Position numbers and translations under genes: made by a program. Of a stretch of DNA of 64,000 nt, positions 1 to 12,330 are shown piece by piece; the stretch's first letter is position 1; the number at the start of each line of letters is the position of its first letter. The notes under the pieces are model-generated. The model was given only the letters and a program-made list of their open reading frames with translations. It was not told where the DNA came from and made no database searches. The stretch is taken from the NCBI RefSeq assembly GCF_000715075.1, contig NC_134080.1:38916758-38980757 (forward strand). The letters are read 5' to 3'. Source of the DNA: Nicotiana tabacum (Eukaryota > Streptophyta > Magnoliopsida > Solanales > Solanaceae).

Positions 1-872
1 TAAGGTAAAAGCACTATCCATCATTATGAAAAATGAATAAATAAAGAAACAACTATATAGTACTTTACGAAGCTTTTCGGTTGCTATGAAATAAGGGGTC
101 CTAACTAGATTGTGTTGATGAGGGATTCAACAAAGAATTATATACGATAACACTATATTTTTCACTTATCACTGGAAGAAGAATATGTGGAAAATGAATT
201 CTGTTAATTCACAAATGAAAAACTATAAATGCAACTGTATATGACCATTCTTCTTTTCAATCATTGGGTAGGAAAATGCTTGTTAAAAATTAACGTGTGT
301 TCACTGTTAGTTGGACAATTGAAGAACCAAATAGTTAAAGTGAATTATTCAATAAAACTTGTACAAGTAATTACTGTTAGTTGTGATTGAGTCTTCGCTC
401 TTGGAGAGTACATATCTTGAACCTGAAAGGGGATTGAAAATTTTCATATTAGAAAAATAATTCAGCTCTAAAATGTGAGAATAGGAAGCTTAATAAGAGT
501 TTGACAACAATCTCAAAATGAATTCCTTGCCTAAAGGTTCTTACAAAATGTGAGAATATGTAAACTGTCTTTAGCATACAAGGCTGCCGTAAGAGTCCAC
601 TTTTCAAAATTATATTCTCCTTTAGACTTTCAATATTGTTTACATATTTTGACCATGTAAGTTGGTATTATTTCACAGATAACTTCTTAAAATGAGGACC
701 AAATTGGGCGGAGCCAGGTATAAATAAGTTGTTCAATTGAATCTTATTCGTTAAATATGATAAAACTATTTTTTTACTACACAATGTTAAATCCCTTTAA
801 AAAGAAAATGTTCTAGTAAAATAATAAGGGTGGTTCAAATATTACTCGAAATCATAAATACAAATCCTAACC
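1..872. other. AT-rich intergenic DNA, no gene seen
   Basis: No coding sequence can be supported on either strand. A short stretch near 708-720 resembles one end of the GGCGGAGCCAGG-type Solanaceae repeats, but it has no partner end. Confidence 0.6.
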
Positions 873-1060
873 GTGATATTCTAGTATTTTTTAATCCTCT
901 TATATAAAAGTGCCAAACCACTAATAGAGAGAGACTGTTTTCAAACAGAAACCCGACATTCTTCCTTCCAAGAACTTTTCACCTTGCTCTTGGGAAGACT
1001 TGAACTCACAACCTCTTGATTGGAAATGGAGGTTGCTTACCATCAGAGCAACCCCTCTTG
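873..1060 (-). mobile_element. tRNA-derived SINE (SolS-like)
   Basis: Read on the minus strand, this begins with a tRNA-like head. A box-A-like stretch (TGGTAAGCAACC) is followed by a box-B-like stretch (GGTTGTGAGTTCAAGTC), the two-part internal RNA polymerase III promoter of plant SINEs. The body downstream has diverged. The head matches the SolS SINEs known from Solanaceae; the exact subfamily and the 3' end are uncertain. Confidence 0.75.
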
Positions 1061-1409
1061 TCAATCTTCCAATTTCTAATCTGAAAAAAGAAATTTATCT
1101 TCATGGAATTTCTATAAGTTAGGTTTAGACAAATCAGTATCCTTTCTCAAGACTCTCATAAGAGTAATTAACTGATAAAACTAAAATATAAAGATAAGTA
1201 AATAGGTGGACAATAGGTTGCAGCTGAATCACTACAAAAGAGAGGCTACCAAACGGCTAAACGGCTGTTTAGAACGACTACCTAACAGTAAAAAGAGAGG
1301 CTTTCATTATTAATGGCTGTCTTGTAGTTGCTATTAATTTGATGCTGTTAACTACCACCAGCACAATAATGAACGCGAAAAGCCTTCACTATTTTGTGCT
1401 TTTCTCTCA

Positions 1410-1649
1410 GGTGGCGGAAGCATGATTTTTGCTAAGAGGTTCAAAAAAGAAAAATGTTAAAAAAAATTGTCACTAGTAAGAATTGAACCAATGACCTTAC
1501 AAAATTTTTAAAACTTGTTGATCATCTATGCTTTTGGGCTATGTCAAGGGGATTCAAAACATAATATATAGAGGTATAAAGTAAATTTTGCCTTATATAC
1601 AATATAATTTTTTAGCGAAGGAGGTTCGAGTGAACTCTCTTCCGCCCCT
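1410..1649. mobile_element. Non-autonomous Solanaceae interspersed repeat
   Basis: The element opens with GGTGGCGGAAG and closes with CTTCCGCCCCT, imperfect inverted ends. The interior has the 'gctaaggggttcaa' and 'cgaaggggttcg' type phrases of a very common Solanaceae repeat. No coding capacity is seen. The superfamily (possibly hAT-derived) is not certain. Confidence 0.6.
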
Positions 1650-1868
1650 ATAATTCTCTTCCTCTATTATTATTATTATTATTTTTTTTTTTGGTGAGGT
1701 TTTCGGGAGCATGCATGTTTACATTCGTTAATGGTCTTTTAGATTGAGTTTCTTATTAAGAATATAAACAGTTAGACATTCAATAGCAGACAAAAAGGTC
1801 TTAAACTATTACGACAATCATTGCATAGCCATCTGAAAAAAGGTGACTTTTTGTTGAGATATTAATCA

Positions 1869-2030
1869 CAATAATGTTTTGACCATCTAATTGCTCGAAG
1901 AAAAGCTTCTCTTTCATATGAATAAATACTCGACTTGACTTATTAAGGCCGTTAGGTGAGTCAAGTCGAGTATTTATTCGTATGAATGAGAAGCTATTTT
2001 TCGAGTAATTAGATAGTCAAAACATTATTG
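1869..2030. repeat. Long foldback hairpin (MITE or hairpin-RNA locus)
   Basis: Two arms of about 72 bases (about 1869-1941 and 1958-2030) are reverse complements with only a handful of mismatches. They are separated by a loop of about 16 bases. The outer ends are CAATAATG and CATTATTG, flanked on both sides by TCA, a possible 3-bp target duplication. A MITE is the simplest reading; a transcribed copy would form a nearly perfect small-RNA precursor. Confidence 0.75.
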
Positions 2031-2926
2031 TCATGAAGACAGAAGACCCTAATAATTTACAATAACAAATTCATTGTAATTTAACAAATAAGGTCTGGAA
2101 AATAGTATGTATGCAACCTTACCTTACCTTGTGAAGGTAAATTTTTTTTCCGATAGATTCTCGATTCAGGAAAATCATATTCAAGATTCTAATTAAAAAA
2201 AGCTTACATAAGCTAAATTTCATAATATCAGAAAGAATAACAATGATGAGAATATTAAATGACATGCCTTATAAGTAATTAATAGCTTAATTTTAGATAA
2301 AATAGTTCACACAATTGATTTAGATTTTCTGAATAATTTCATGTATTACGTTCACATGTTTACCATGAAGGAGTTCTTGATTTGCGTGATCTAAGATTAT
2401 ATAGGTGTAAATATGGTGCCGAAAATTTTCGTTTACACTTTTCAAGAGTTTTTTTCTTCTCTTGAGATGATGTGTCTTTTAACTCTAGCTATTATTTTAA
2501 ACTAAAAATATAATAACATTTGAACTCTTGCTTTGAGAATAATTAACTTATCTTGAAGCTAAAGCAAGTTAATTACCTTAAAAGTAATATTTTTTTTATT
2601 TTTTTATTTTTTGCTTAATTCTTAAAAGTGATATAGTAAGCTTTATATGTGTTTAACCCACGAGGATATTTGAATATCTAAAGAAACAAAAATTAATTGG
2701 GAAAGAAGAAAAGAATAAAACTTTATATTCAGACGCGAGTGGCTTATGACGAATAAATGAGAAATTTATGAGTTGAACGTATTATTTGCCATTGAAGGTA
2801 TAACTAATTAAGTGTGAGTGAATTTGTTGTTGTAACTAAAAGTGGGGTTGAACCTTTGTAAATTAAGATTGCATTGATTCGGAGACCTAAGTATCTTATT
2901 ATTATTAGTAATCATTTTGTAGTTAT
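2031..2926. other. AT-rich intergenic DNA, no gene seen
   Basis: There are only short, unsupported open frames here. A stretch around 2098-2160 resembles part of a decayed SINE tail but is too degraded to call. Confidence 0.6.
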
Positions 2927-4258
2927 TGATCACGCCCAACTATGCCTTATAAAAAGGATAATGCAGTCGTTGCAAATATAATCCGGTTTACAAGTCCGGA
3001 GTCGAATCCCACAGAGAACTAAGGCTTAGCTACAGCTGTTCACTATCACCAAGAAGACAAGCTTGAACAATTCCTAACTTATAGATATTTAGATTCTTGT
3101 GTTTAACTAATTGATTAACAAATTAAAATAATAAATTAACAACTAAAGATACTAAGAGTTAGAGACAAGATTAAGGAGGTCTAGAGTTATGATTTCCCCA
3201 TTTGTCGGAATCCTTCCCGCTATGTCTTCTATAATTTCGCCTAAGTATTCTCTACCGATCATGAGCACTCTTATTACCGTAAATCTCTCCCGAGTAATCA
3301 CGACAATTTACTAGACGCACTCTCCCGAGCTACGCTAGCTAGCTTTTGATACAGCTCACTTTAGATCGCACCCAAGGCTTCGTTATCCCTAATCCCGCCT
3401 TTAAACCCTCGGTTATTGATCCCTCATATACTCTGGGAGTGGTGTTGTTCAACAATTACCTAAATATGCACTCTCTCCCGAGTTATGCATACTAAATAGA
3501 CACAGCTAATTGAGAGCTCTTCAATTAACTACAATAAGAACGTAGTTGAACAAATAGAGATTATACTACGGCTCAATTATATAAAAACATAACAAGAATT
3601 TATCCTACAAAAGGTTCTATCAAAACTCTAGATAACAAATTAGCTATTCATAATAGTATGTAAAACTACAATACTAAAAGTCATAACCAACAATGAAAAA
3701 TAGGAAGAGGAAAGAAAAAACTTGTAGAAGAATTCCCAAGCTTTGCTCCTATTGTGTCTCTGCCTCCTTAGGTCAAATCTATGTCAAAAATATGTCCATT
3801 TTCAATTCTTGGCCGGCTTCCTTGGTTTAATATAGGGTTTAGGGCTTAAAATCCCGTGTTTTGCACTTTGGTCCCTGAAATATACGCATCCTGCCGCGGT
3901 TCCACCGCGGTCGCGCCGCAACCGCGGCCAAACACCCTCTCAGATTCTTCAGTTGTCCGCGACTGCCCTCTGCCGCGGTCGCGGTTTTTGACCCTCTTCG
4001 AGTTTTCGTTTTGTTATTTTATCATCCGTTGATCCCCGAACGCGATCCTGGCTTAATTCCTTGAGCTATTATTCAGACTTCAAAGCTCCAAACCACTTAA
4101 ATTTATTACATAACATCTATATAGCTCGGAATTACACATACAAGGCATAAAACACACAATTAGTGCAAAACACTAGCGATTAAAGCACAAACTCAACTAA
4201 AGTGCAGTAAATTAGAGTGTAATAATCGACTAAAATACATAATTATAGTCTATCATCA
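2927..4258. mobile_element. Probable solo LTR (about 1.33 kb)
   Basis: The block starts TGATCACG and ends CTATCATCA, so it has TG...CA ends with a short TGAT/ATCA inversion. It is flanked by GTTAT (2922-2926) and ATTAT (4259-4263), a 5-bp target duplication with one mismatch. The interior has no open frame and includes a strikingly GC-rich patch (about 3890-3990) unlike its AT-rich surroundings. No internal region or second LTR is present, so a solo LTR is inferred. Family not recognised. Confidence 0.5.
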
Positions 4259-4900
4259 ATTATACATATACTAGTCCCTACTCCCTAGTTATATATACTT
4301 AGCTAACGAGCGAAGAAAAATACAAGCAATTTATTAGTAATAAATTAATAACAAAAGTCTACGTAGATTAGGTAAAAGTCGGCTGCAAAATTATTATAAC
4401 TAAAAGACGGCAATAACTTGCTTCCAATAAATTACAAACATTTTATAAATTAATTAAAATATAAACAGCTTACTGAATAATGAGAATATTCTGAACATAG
4501 TTGACACCTATACTAATAAGAAACCTTTAATTAAATGATAATAGGTTAAGCTGACGATTTAGCAAATTTATCACCATTAGTATAATGAGTAATACTATCA
4601 GATTTTGTTTGAATTTGGCTTAGTTCAGTTGGATTTGACGATGGATGACAATTTGATGAATAAAAAATCTAAGAAAAAATATATTACTAAATCTTGGATC
4701 ATCACGATTGGACAAGGAAGTAATTTTGAGTAGATGATCGGATAAGAAAAAAAACTTTTGGCCAATATTATCCTTGATGAAATGTCATTTGGCACGGGTA
4801 AGATTTTACCCCGTCAAATTATCTAAAATTAATATCAATTTAATATATATATATGGTAAGTGCATTATTACACGAAAGTCGGATTACTCATTTGGTGTAA
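4259..4900. other. AT-rich intergenic DNA, no gene seen
   Basis: No coding sequence is supported; the longest frame nearby is 71 codons and has no family features. Confidence 0.6.
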
Positions 4901-5045
4901 TACAGTCAAACTTCTCTATAACAACTTCATTGTTCCGATATTTTTTGGCTGCTATAATAAAGTGTTGTTATAAGAAACATATATTATAACATAATATTAA
5001 AATCGGTTCCGAGAAAAATATGACTTTTATAGTGAATGGTAAGTG
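4901..5045. mobile_element. Truncated Solanaceae DNA-transposon-like repeat
   Basis: It begins with ACAGTCAAACTTCTCTATAAC, a terminus I recognise from a common Solanaceae non-autonomous repeat whose body carries repeated 'ttgttataaga' and 'gtgaatgg' phrases. The matching opposite end is not seen, so this is one end plus interior only. Confidence 0.45.
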
Positions 5046-5299
5046 CGTGTTTACAGGTCTGCAATTTTAGTATAACATTTTTTAAATTGTCGACTTAAAG
5101 AATCAATTATAATGATCCAGTCCATCTTCTTATATTTAAGTGAAATTAAACAATGAATTACTTCAATAAAAGAATGCTTAATTAATAAAAAATTTATCAA
5201 ATAAACTACTTACTCAATAAAAAATTATTACCTATTAATATGTTTTAATAATTAATGAGTCTACTTCCAATTATTATTCTTAATAATTAGAAATGTTCT

Positions 5300-6267
5300 C
5301 TCTATGTAACGCCCAAAAAAAAGGAAAATAAATAAAGCACACGTGCGAAGCACGCCTTTATGCAACAATCGAATAATAAAAATAATTAATTAAAATCAAA
5401 TGAGAGGGCAACTCCTAAACGACAATCATGCCACGTAAACAAATCAAGAGCCGTGCATTCTATTCATCCAACGACTAAACCAACCACTTTCAGTCCACGC
5501 TCAAAATCACAAACCTCTTTCCCAAGATTTAGGTACCGCTACTGAATTCCCATCACCAATTTTCCGACCTTTTTTCCGTTCACCGGAATTCAACCTCCGA
5601 CATATTTTCCGGTGAACCCCACCTTCTTCCTGTTCACAGTACATTCATCTGTTCTGGTCCCCCATATGTGCACAGGTATATATAACAATACACAATACAC
5701 ATAACCACAGACATATATTCACACCGAAGCTTCCTTTTTTATCTCCATCTTTCTCTCTCTCTCTCTCTCTTTCCCTCTTTCTTCTGCCCATTGCTCAAAA
5801 ATCTCCATTTACATATATATATATATATTCACACACTATAAATACTTGCTTTCTTCAATATTGAGTTTTCTTCTTCTTCTGCCTTTTCTTTCTCGACCAG
5901 CAGCTTTTATATGATCCTGATAATCAGTACAGTATATTGTTTTTCCTGAATCTTGTATTTAGGTTTCTGATTATTCTACTTAACGTGTAGTCCAATTCGT
6001 ATTCTGTTTATTTTCGTCTCGAAATAAATAGGGGTACCTATAACCTATTTAGTCGTTGCACTTTCTTAAACTGCAGACCTGTACAAGACCTCGAATTTCA
6101 ATCATATATTTGTGGAATAGGATTGTTAGATCAATTTTTGAAACCATACAGTGAACAATTTGTTAGTAGAGATAGAGATGGTTTAGTTGTTTATATATAC
6201 AGATGTCAACATCGTTGTGATTTGTGACATGGTGTGAGTAGAGGTTGGGTTTCGATAAAAGTTGATA
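5300..6267 (+). promoter_or_regulatory. Upstream region and 5' leader of the KNOX gene
   Basis: This region lies directly before the homeobox start codon. It contains two TATA-like sites (about 5677 and about 5837), a CT microsatellite (5752-5771) of the kind often found in plant leaders, and an AT microsatellite (about 5812-5828). The transcription start cannot be fixed from sequence alone; a long leader containing the CT tract is likely. Confidence 0.4.
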
Positions 6268-9200
6268 ATGGCATATAATCCGAATCATATGTCACAAGAA
6301 ATGGATATGCACCATTTCTCTGATGAAAATTCAGCAGTTTTGAGAAGTATATTACCTGAACAGCTAGCTCAGTCCTCGCCGGACGTTAAACCGCTGGACC
6401 ACCAGCAGCCGCCGACGTGGCTCAACAGCGCAATCCTCCGACAGGAAAGTCATTATACCGGTACCGGTGGTCGTGGTGCCGGTGAGAATTTCCTCAATTT
6501 GCACTCAAACTCGGAGTCGTCGGCGGCAGCGTCACAAGCGTCAAATCAGTGGCTATCGAGGTCGATTTTACAGAGAAACGTAAGCGATGTTCAAACATCC
6601 AATAATTCATCAGCCGTAATGGCCGCCACGGATTTGAAGAACGACGACGGGAATAATAACAACGACAACGGGAACAACAACGCCGGCGGTCAGCTAACTG
6701 ACAGTGAAGTCGTCGGTGGAGGCGGCGGCGGCGGCGGTACCGATGGAATTCTCAATTGGCAAAATGCGGGGTATAAAGCTGAAATTTTAGCACATCCATT
6801 GTTTGAGCAGTTGTTATCAGCACACGTGGCGTGCTTGCGAATAGCGACGCCTGTGGATCAGTTGCCGAGAATTGATGCACAGCTCGCACAATCGCAGCAA
6901 GTAGTAGCCAAATATTCCAGCCTTGGACAAAATATTGGTGATGATAAGGAACTTGATCAGTTTTTGGTAAGCTCTTCTTTCTTCTATTTTAACACATATG
7001 CAATTGAAGTAGAATCTTCTATATGTATTTTCAGTGGGAGACTCTTGTTTTTTTATAAGAATTAGGTTTGAAATTTTACTTTTTTCTGAAGAACTCTTCA
7101 CAATTGAATCTGAAAAGTTTGTTTCTTGGTGTTTTATTGCTCTTTCAGATTTGTTTCTTCTTGCTTCTTGTATTTTATTTAATTAGGATGGTCAGATTTT
7201 CTGGGACTTGTCAGATCTCTTCTGTCTAAATTTAATGTTTTTACCCCATCTCCCAGTTGGTTTTTCAGAATTTGTTAGCTAAAGTTTTTCTTATTTCAGT
7301 GGTAAGTTCTGGAAAATGAAATAAAGCAATAGTTCTAAGTTCAAACTTAAAGTAAAGAAAACCGCTTCCATCACGGTTTCGAGTAGTAGAAACAATATCT
7401 CACAGAAATGCGGGTAAAGTTGTGTACGATAGATTCTTGTGGTCTGGTACTTCCGCGGACCCCGCGCATAGCGGAAGCTTAGTGCACCGGAATGCCCTTT
7501 TATATTTTAAAATTATGAAATGAAGAACTATTTTGATGAATATGTATGGTCTGCATTTGATATCACAAGGAAAGAGTTCCAAATTCAAAGGTAAAATAGA
7601 AGTAGCAGTAATTATCTTTGCTGTCTTTGCAACTGCTTCATTATTTTCAATCACTGGTTGGTTGCAGATGTAATAGTAGTAAATACTAACAAGTCTTAGC
7701 TCATATTGTCCTCTAAATAGTAAGACTGACTGAATAAAATGTCTCGTCTTAAAGACTTGTCACCTATTTTTTGTATTTACATAATTAAAGACAATGGCAT
7801 GGGATCATTTACTGTGGCTCCTAGTTTTCTTTTTCAGAAGAGGTTGGAATTTCTTTTTGGAATTACTAGGGATAAAAGTAGGTGTCCAGTTTTCTAGAAA
7901 CAGAAAACAAATGAGGCACCAGCTTCATCCAACTGCAGGAATCTCAAGTAATATGTTAACAATTCGACCATGTATATAAGCAAAAAATTTTAGATAACTT
8001 AATTCAGCTTAAGTGGATATAGTCAGTAATTATTGCAGGCTGCTACCTGTAGAGCTCTGATCGTTATGCCCTAATGCTAATGGAAGAAGTAAATATTCTC
8101 TATTTGTACTTTATTCTCATTAAGAGGCTTCTAATTAGGTAATTTCTTTAACTCTTCCGAAGGTTGACCAAAACAAGATCTTGTTAAGACCTTTCACGCT
8201 CCATCTGAGAATTATAACCTACTTAATCAATGGATTTTACTATTGACTGCAGCATCTCCGTTTTCAAGAATAATAAAATAGTATTGGTCGTCATTCACTG
8301 CTTGCTGCTAGCACAAAAAAGCGCTGTTGCAGTCATATGGGAAACTAATGTAATAATTTTTTGACAAGACTATGCAATATTGATATTGATATGAAACACA
8401 AAGCCAAAGCTGAACATATGTTTTTAGTTTTTCCTGATCAGGAAAGTGGATAGATTAGTATCTTGTGACTTTTCTGCTTAGGTATATAGATGTATTTGTT
8501 TTCTGGAATGTTGTGTTGAAGTCTCTTTGTTAACTTAAATGAGGAAATCTGGTAATGCAGATTAATTTGGTTTTTAATTAGATTACATCTTATGGTTTTC
8601 TTGATTAAATTCTAGTGCTTGTTTCTTCCAATTTCATTGTTTCCTTTGTTTCTCTTCCTCTCTCTTCCATGGCAAAGTGGATAATGTTTGCTTTAAGTCA
8701 GGGTCAGGCTCTCATGGGACGGAGAGCAATATGAAAAAGCATACCTTTTAAACTTATTTATATTTTACCGCAGATATTGGGTTGTTTTTAACTTATTTGG
8801 TGCCAAGTTATATCTACTACTAATTTATAGAAATAACTCCTGTGGTAACATTTTGTTATTGGCACTGTTTATGTAACTAACAAAACCAGAATTGTGGATC
8901 CTCGTACTGCATCCACTTAAATGTCGATAGAAATGTTCAACAACAAATAATTTATTTGCCTTCTGGCCATCAGTGATGTGGTACATAGAGCAAAAGATAT
9001 CAATTCTGATCTTTAATAGACAGAGATGTCCGGAAGATGACTGCCTTCCCTGTTTAAGAAAACAGTGCAATTTATCACCTAAAAGAGTAGCCTTCTTTTT
9101 GGCCAGGTCAGGACATAATTTTCACGGTGGTCTTCAATGCCTAAAAATATAAACTTTTGGAAGTCCTGATGTGGTTCGGTTGCTTATTAGGAAATTTAGT

Positions 9201-11743
9201 TCTTTAGGTTTATCCTAGTTTAAGTGTGGAAACATTAGGACAGAGCAGAATCAATTAACAAATGAAATTTATAATCTTTCTGGCCGAGCAACACCTTTTT
9301 ATATGGAGTAAAGAGTTCAGCCTGAGTGTCTGGAGCTTGAGTTATTCTTCTAATGATTGAAATAAAAAGAAATAAAATAATAACTTTCATACGAATATTC
9401 CCTTGACGTTTACACTAGCTGCATCTTGCTCTCAGGCCAATATCTTTTATTCATAAACCAAATCTGAAAATAGCTCGATGCTAGAGCTTACTTTTACTCT
9501 CATTTTGTTTTGTAGACACATTACGTCCTGTTGCTTTGTTCCTTTAAAGAACAACTACAACAACATGTTCGTGTCCATGCAATGGAAGCAGTCATGGCTT
9601 GCTGGGAGATTGAGCAGTCATTGCAAAGCTTAACTGGTAAGCATCCATTATTCATTTTGGGGCATTTTCATGGTTACTATTTACATATGCCTATTGTGAT
9701 TTACTGTTGTCGATTTAATATTTGCTCAATATGTGTTTGGAGAGTGAACATATATTTCATGTAAGTTCAGTCTGCCTTTTACCTCTGTTAGAAGTTGAGA
9801 AGGGTTGGGGGTAAGGAAAAGCAGTATGTGAACCTACTTCATATTTTTGACCTTGCATTCTCGATTATCATTTTTTTACGTGCCTTTTTAGAACAGAAAA
9901 ACTGCAGGATATAATTTCATGTCATTTCTTCAAATTTTAACATTTGATTTTCAGTGGCAGAAACTTTTGCCACTCTTTATTCATTGAGTTGGGTAAGTTC
10001 TTTGACATATATGTGTCTACTCTGCTAGAAGTATCAAACTAGAAAGTTCTAACCTCTGGTTGGTTTCGGAAATTGCAAGCATGAAAATATAGTAGCAAAC
10101 GATCATCACGTTGAGGTAAACTATTGAGTTCGAGTCTTCTCTCTGAATATTATCACGTACAATTTGAAGGAATTTTTTATTTGATGTTTTATGCTTCAAA
10201 AAATACTACTACTTAATATGTAAATTTTCTCATTCCAGTCACACAGTTGAGGAAGAAAAAAAGGAAAGTAATTTATTATCTATAGTAAACTGGACTTCTC
10301 TCTTTGAAAGACATTATTTTTTACTCCAATTTGTTGATATTCTTTGTCGCTTGAGGTTGATGAAAACTGACAAATGGCAGAAAATATGACCTTAATGTGT
10401 TCCTTATTCAGTATGGTAGAATGCACTTCCCCTTTTCTCAATGACCATAAACAATTCTTAAGCTTAGGACTTCTGCATGGCATCTAACCTATTTAACATT
10501 TCACACATTTCTTCTTGTTTTATTTTCTTTTTTCATTATCTGATTGAAGAGAGGTCTTTGATCTTCCTGTGATGTTGAAAGTTTGAAATTACTTCCTCTT
10601 AACCTTATGCTGACTATTATCTCTTTTATTTTTATCTTTTCCCCTAGACTTTTCGGGCTGACCTGATTTTGATACCTTGATAAAGAATGTTTGAATTTTT
10701 GACAATGAACTGTGTATTTTTTAGTCGTGAACTGAAGTTAATATTCGTTCTTTATCTGCTTATGCAGGAGTTTCTCCAGGAGAAGGTACAGGTGCTACAA
10801 TGTCTGATGATGAAGATGACCAGGTGGATAGTGAAGCCAATTTGTTTGATGGAAGTTTAGACGGTCATGACGGCATGGGCTTTGGTCTTCCAACAGAGAG
10901 CGAGAGGTCATTGATGGAGCGTGTGAGGCAGGAGCTAAAGCATGAGCTGAAACAGGTAGAGTTTTGCTATGATATTTTTTGATCTATTCTGGCCCTTATT
11001 GTTTTATCAAACTTTGTTTAACTCATCGGCCTCCTTCTCCTCTCTTCATAAATAGGGTTACAAGGAAAAACTTGTGGATATTAGGGAGGAAATTCTGCGA
11101 AAGAGAAGGGCAGGAAAACTCCCGGGCGATACTACCTCTGTCTTGAAAGCTTGGTGGCAATCACATGCGAAGTGGCCATACCCCACTGTAAGTTATTAAT
11201 TATCAATCTTCCATTCTGATTTTCTTCACCTATAAGACCAGATGGCATCCTTTTGTACATTTTGCACTTGTAGAAGTACAGAAATCACAGGAAAGTTTAA
11301 TTCACAGAAACTGTAGCCTTAGTTTATAAGGTAAAGTCTGGAAATACATTTTTTTTGTGCTGTCATCTTTCAAGAGAAATTAAGCTGCTAAGTATTTCGT
11401 CAACGAAGGTAATCTGTAACGCATCTAGTGGCTTTCACTTGGTAGATCCAAAAGGAAAATGAGTTGATAAGGTCAACTTGGTGTGAGAAGTTTGAATAAT
11501 TAGTCTATTGGCATAACTTTGTACGTTCTGCTTGTTACAATTATGCTCTTGCTGTACTTATAACCTTCTACTTTCTTTTGTGGTTAATTTGTACACTTGC
11601 AGGAGGAAGATAAAGCTAAACTGGTACAAGAAACAGGCCTTCAACTAAAGCAGATAAATAATTGGTTCATCAACCAAAGAAAAAGGAACTGGCACAGCAA
11701 TCCTTCCTCTTCTACGACTTCGAAGAGCAAACGCAAAAGGTAA
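6268..11743 (+). CDS. KNAT3: Class II KNOX homeobox transcription factor (KNAT3-like)
   Basis: A TALE-class homeodomain protein of 426 aa that acts in the nucleus; class II KNOX proteins partner with BELL proteins and act in tissue differentiation. Exons are 6268-6966, 9516-9636, 10768-10955, 11056-11187 and 11603-11743, all with GT-AG introns and matching phases. Residues 1-160 are low complexity (Ser, Asn, Gln, and a Gly run near 150). KNOX1 begins near 169. KNOX2 spans exons 1-2 (about 228-273) with the core [20 protein letters not shown]. The ELK region lies near 316-345 and the homeodomain near 347-409. The homeodomain has the TALE PYP loop (KWPYP) and recognition helix [10 protein letters not shown]. 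The loop is split by the last coding intron. The start is the ATG giving MAYNPNHM; the TTG two codons earlier is not a plausible start. Length is close to Arabidopsis KNAT3 (431 aa). The C-terminus, KSKRKR then stop, is shorter than I recall for KNAT3. Confidence 0.95.
7366..7504 (+). mobile_element. SolS-type SINE fragment in KNOX intron 1
   Basis: The box-B-derived part (TCACGGTTTCGAG) is followed by the conserved SolS body, including GGACCCCGCGCATAGCGG and GCTTAGTGCACCGG, and ends in a T-rich tail. The box-A head is missing, so this is a 5'-truncated copy in the 2.5-kb first intron, in the same orientation as the gene. Confidence 0.75.
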
Positions 11744-12330
11744 TGTAAGTTAAGTATATATACAAGTTTCTGTTTTCTTAATAAATTGTAAGTGATTCTG
11801 CTAACTTGATTCCAAACTAATCCAGGTAAAACTGCAAACACTATCATACAAGGGAAGGTATTATCAACTTATTAACAGCTTCCTTGGATATTTTTGGTCG
11901 TGCGTCCAGCTCAATTAGCATATGTGATATTAGTAACACAGTACTATATAGTATATAGAAAGATGATCCTTGATGTGGCTGGATCCAAGGACTCATTCAC
12001 TTAAAGCAACAGGTCAGTTATTTCTCAACTGCAGAAGAACTGTTAAAGACAGGTCCTACTGCTTATGCGTTGAGCAAAGGCTTGTGGTTTTCGTATAGTC
12101 AGACGGGGAAGACGATGAATAGCAATATATATCAATCAAGCTAGACTTTGATCACAAATTAATTGGCACTGATATGAATCATCTATATTCATTCTGCATG
12201 GATTGAATGGGCGGAAAAGTCAGTGACTCATTGCTGATATTACAACATTTTTGTTACTATTTACAATATTTTTGTATGGGTTAGATGTGGGAGTGTACAG
12301 TTGAATAAGCTGGGTTTCATCAATAACTTT
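11744..12330 (+). other. 3' untranslated region of the KNOX gene
   Basis: This follows the KNOX stop codon. It has no open frame and includes a possible intron (acceptor at 11825 with a good branch-point match, CTAAC, near 11800). The polyadenylation site cannot be placed with certainty. Confidence 0.4.

Noticed and set aside
4774..4989. 71-codon frame in the gene-free left region
   Set aside because: AT-rich composition, no motif, and it overlaps a recognised repeat end.
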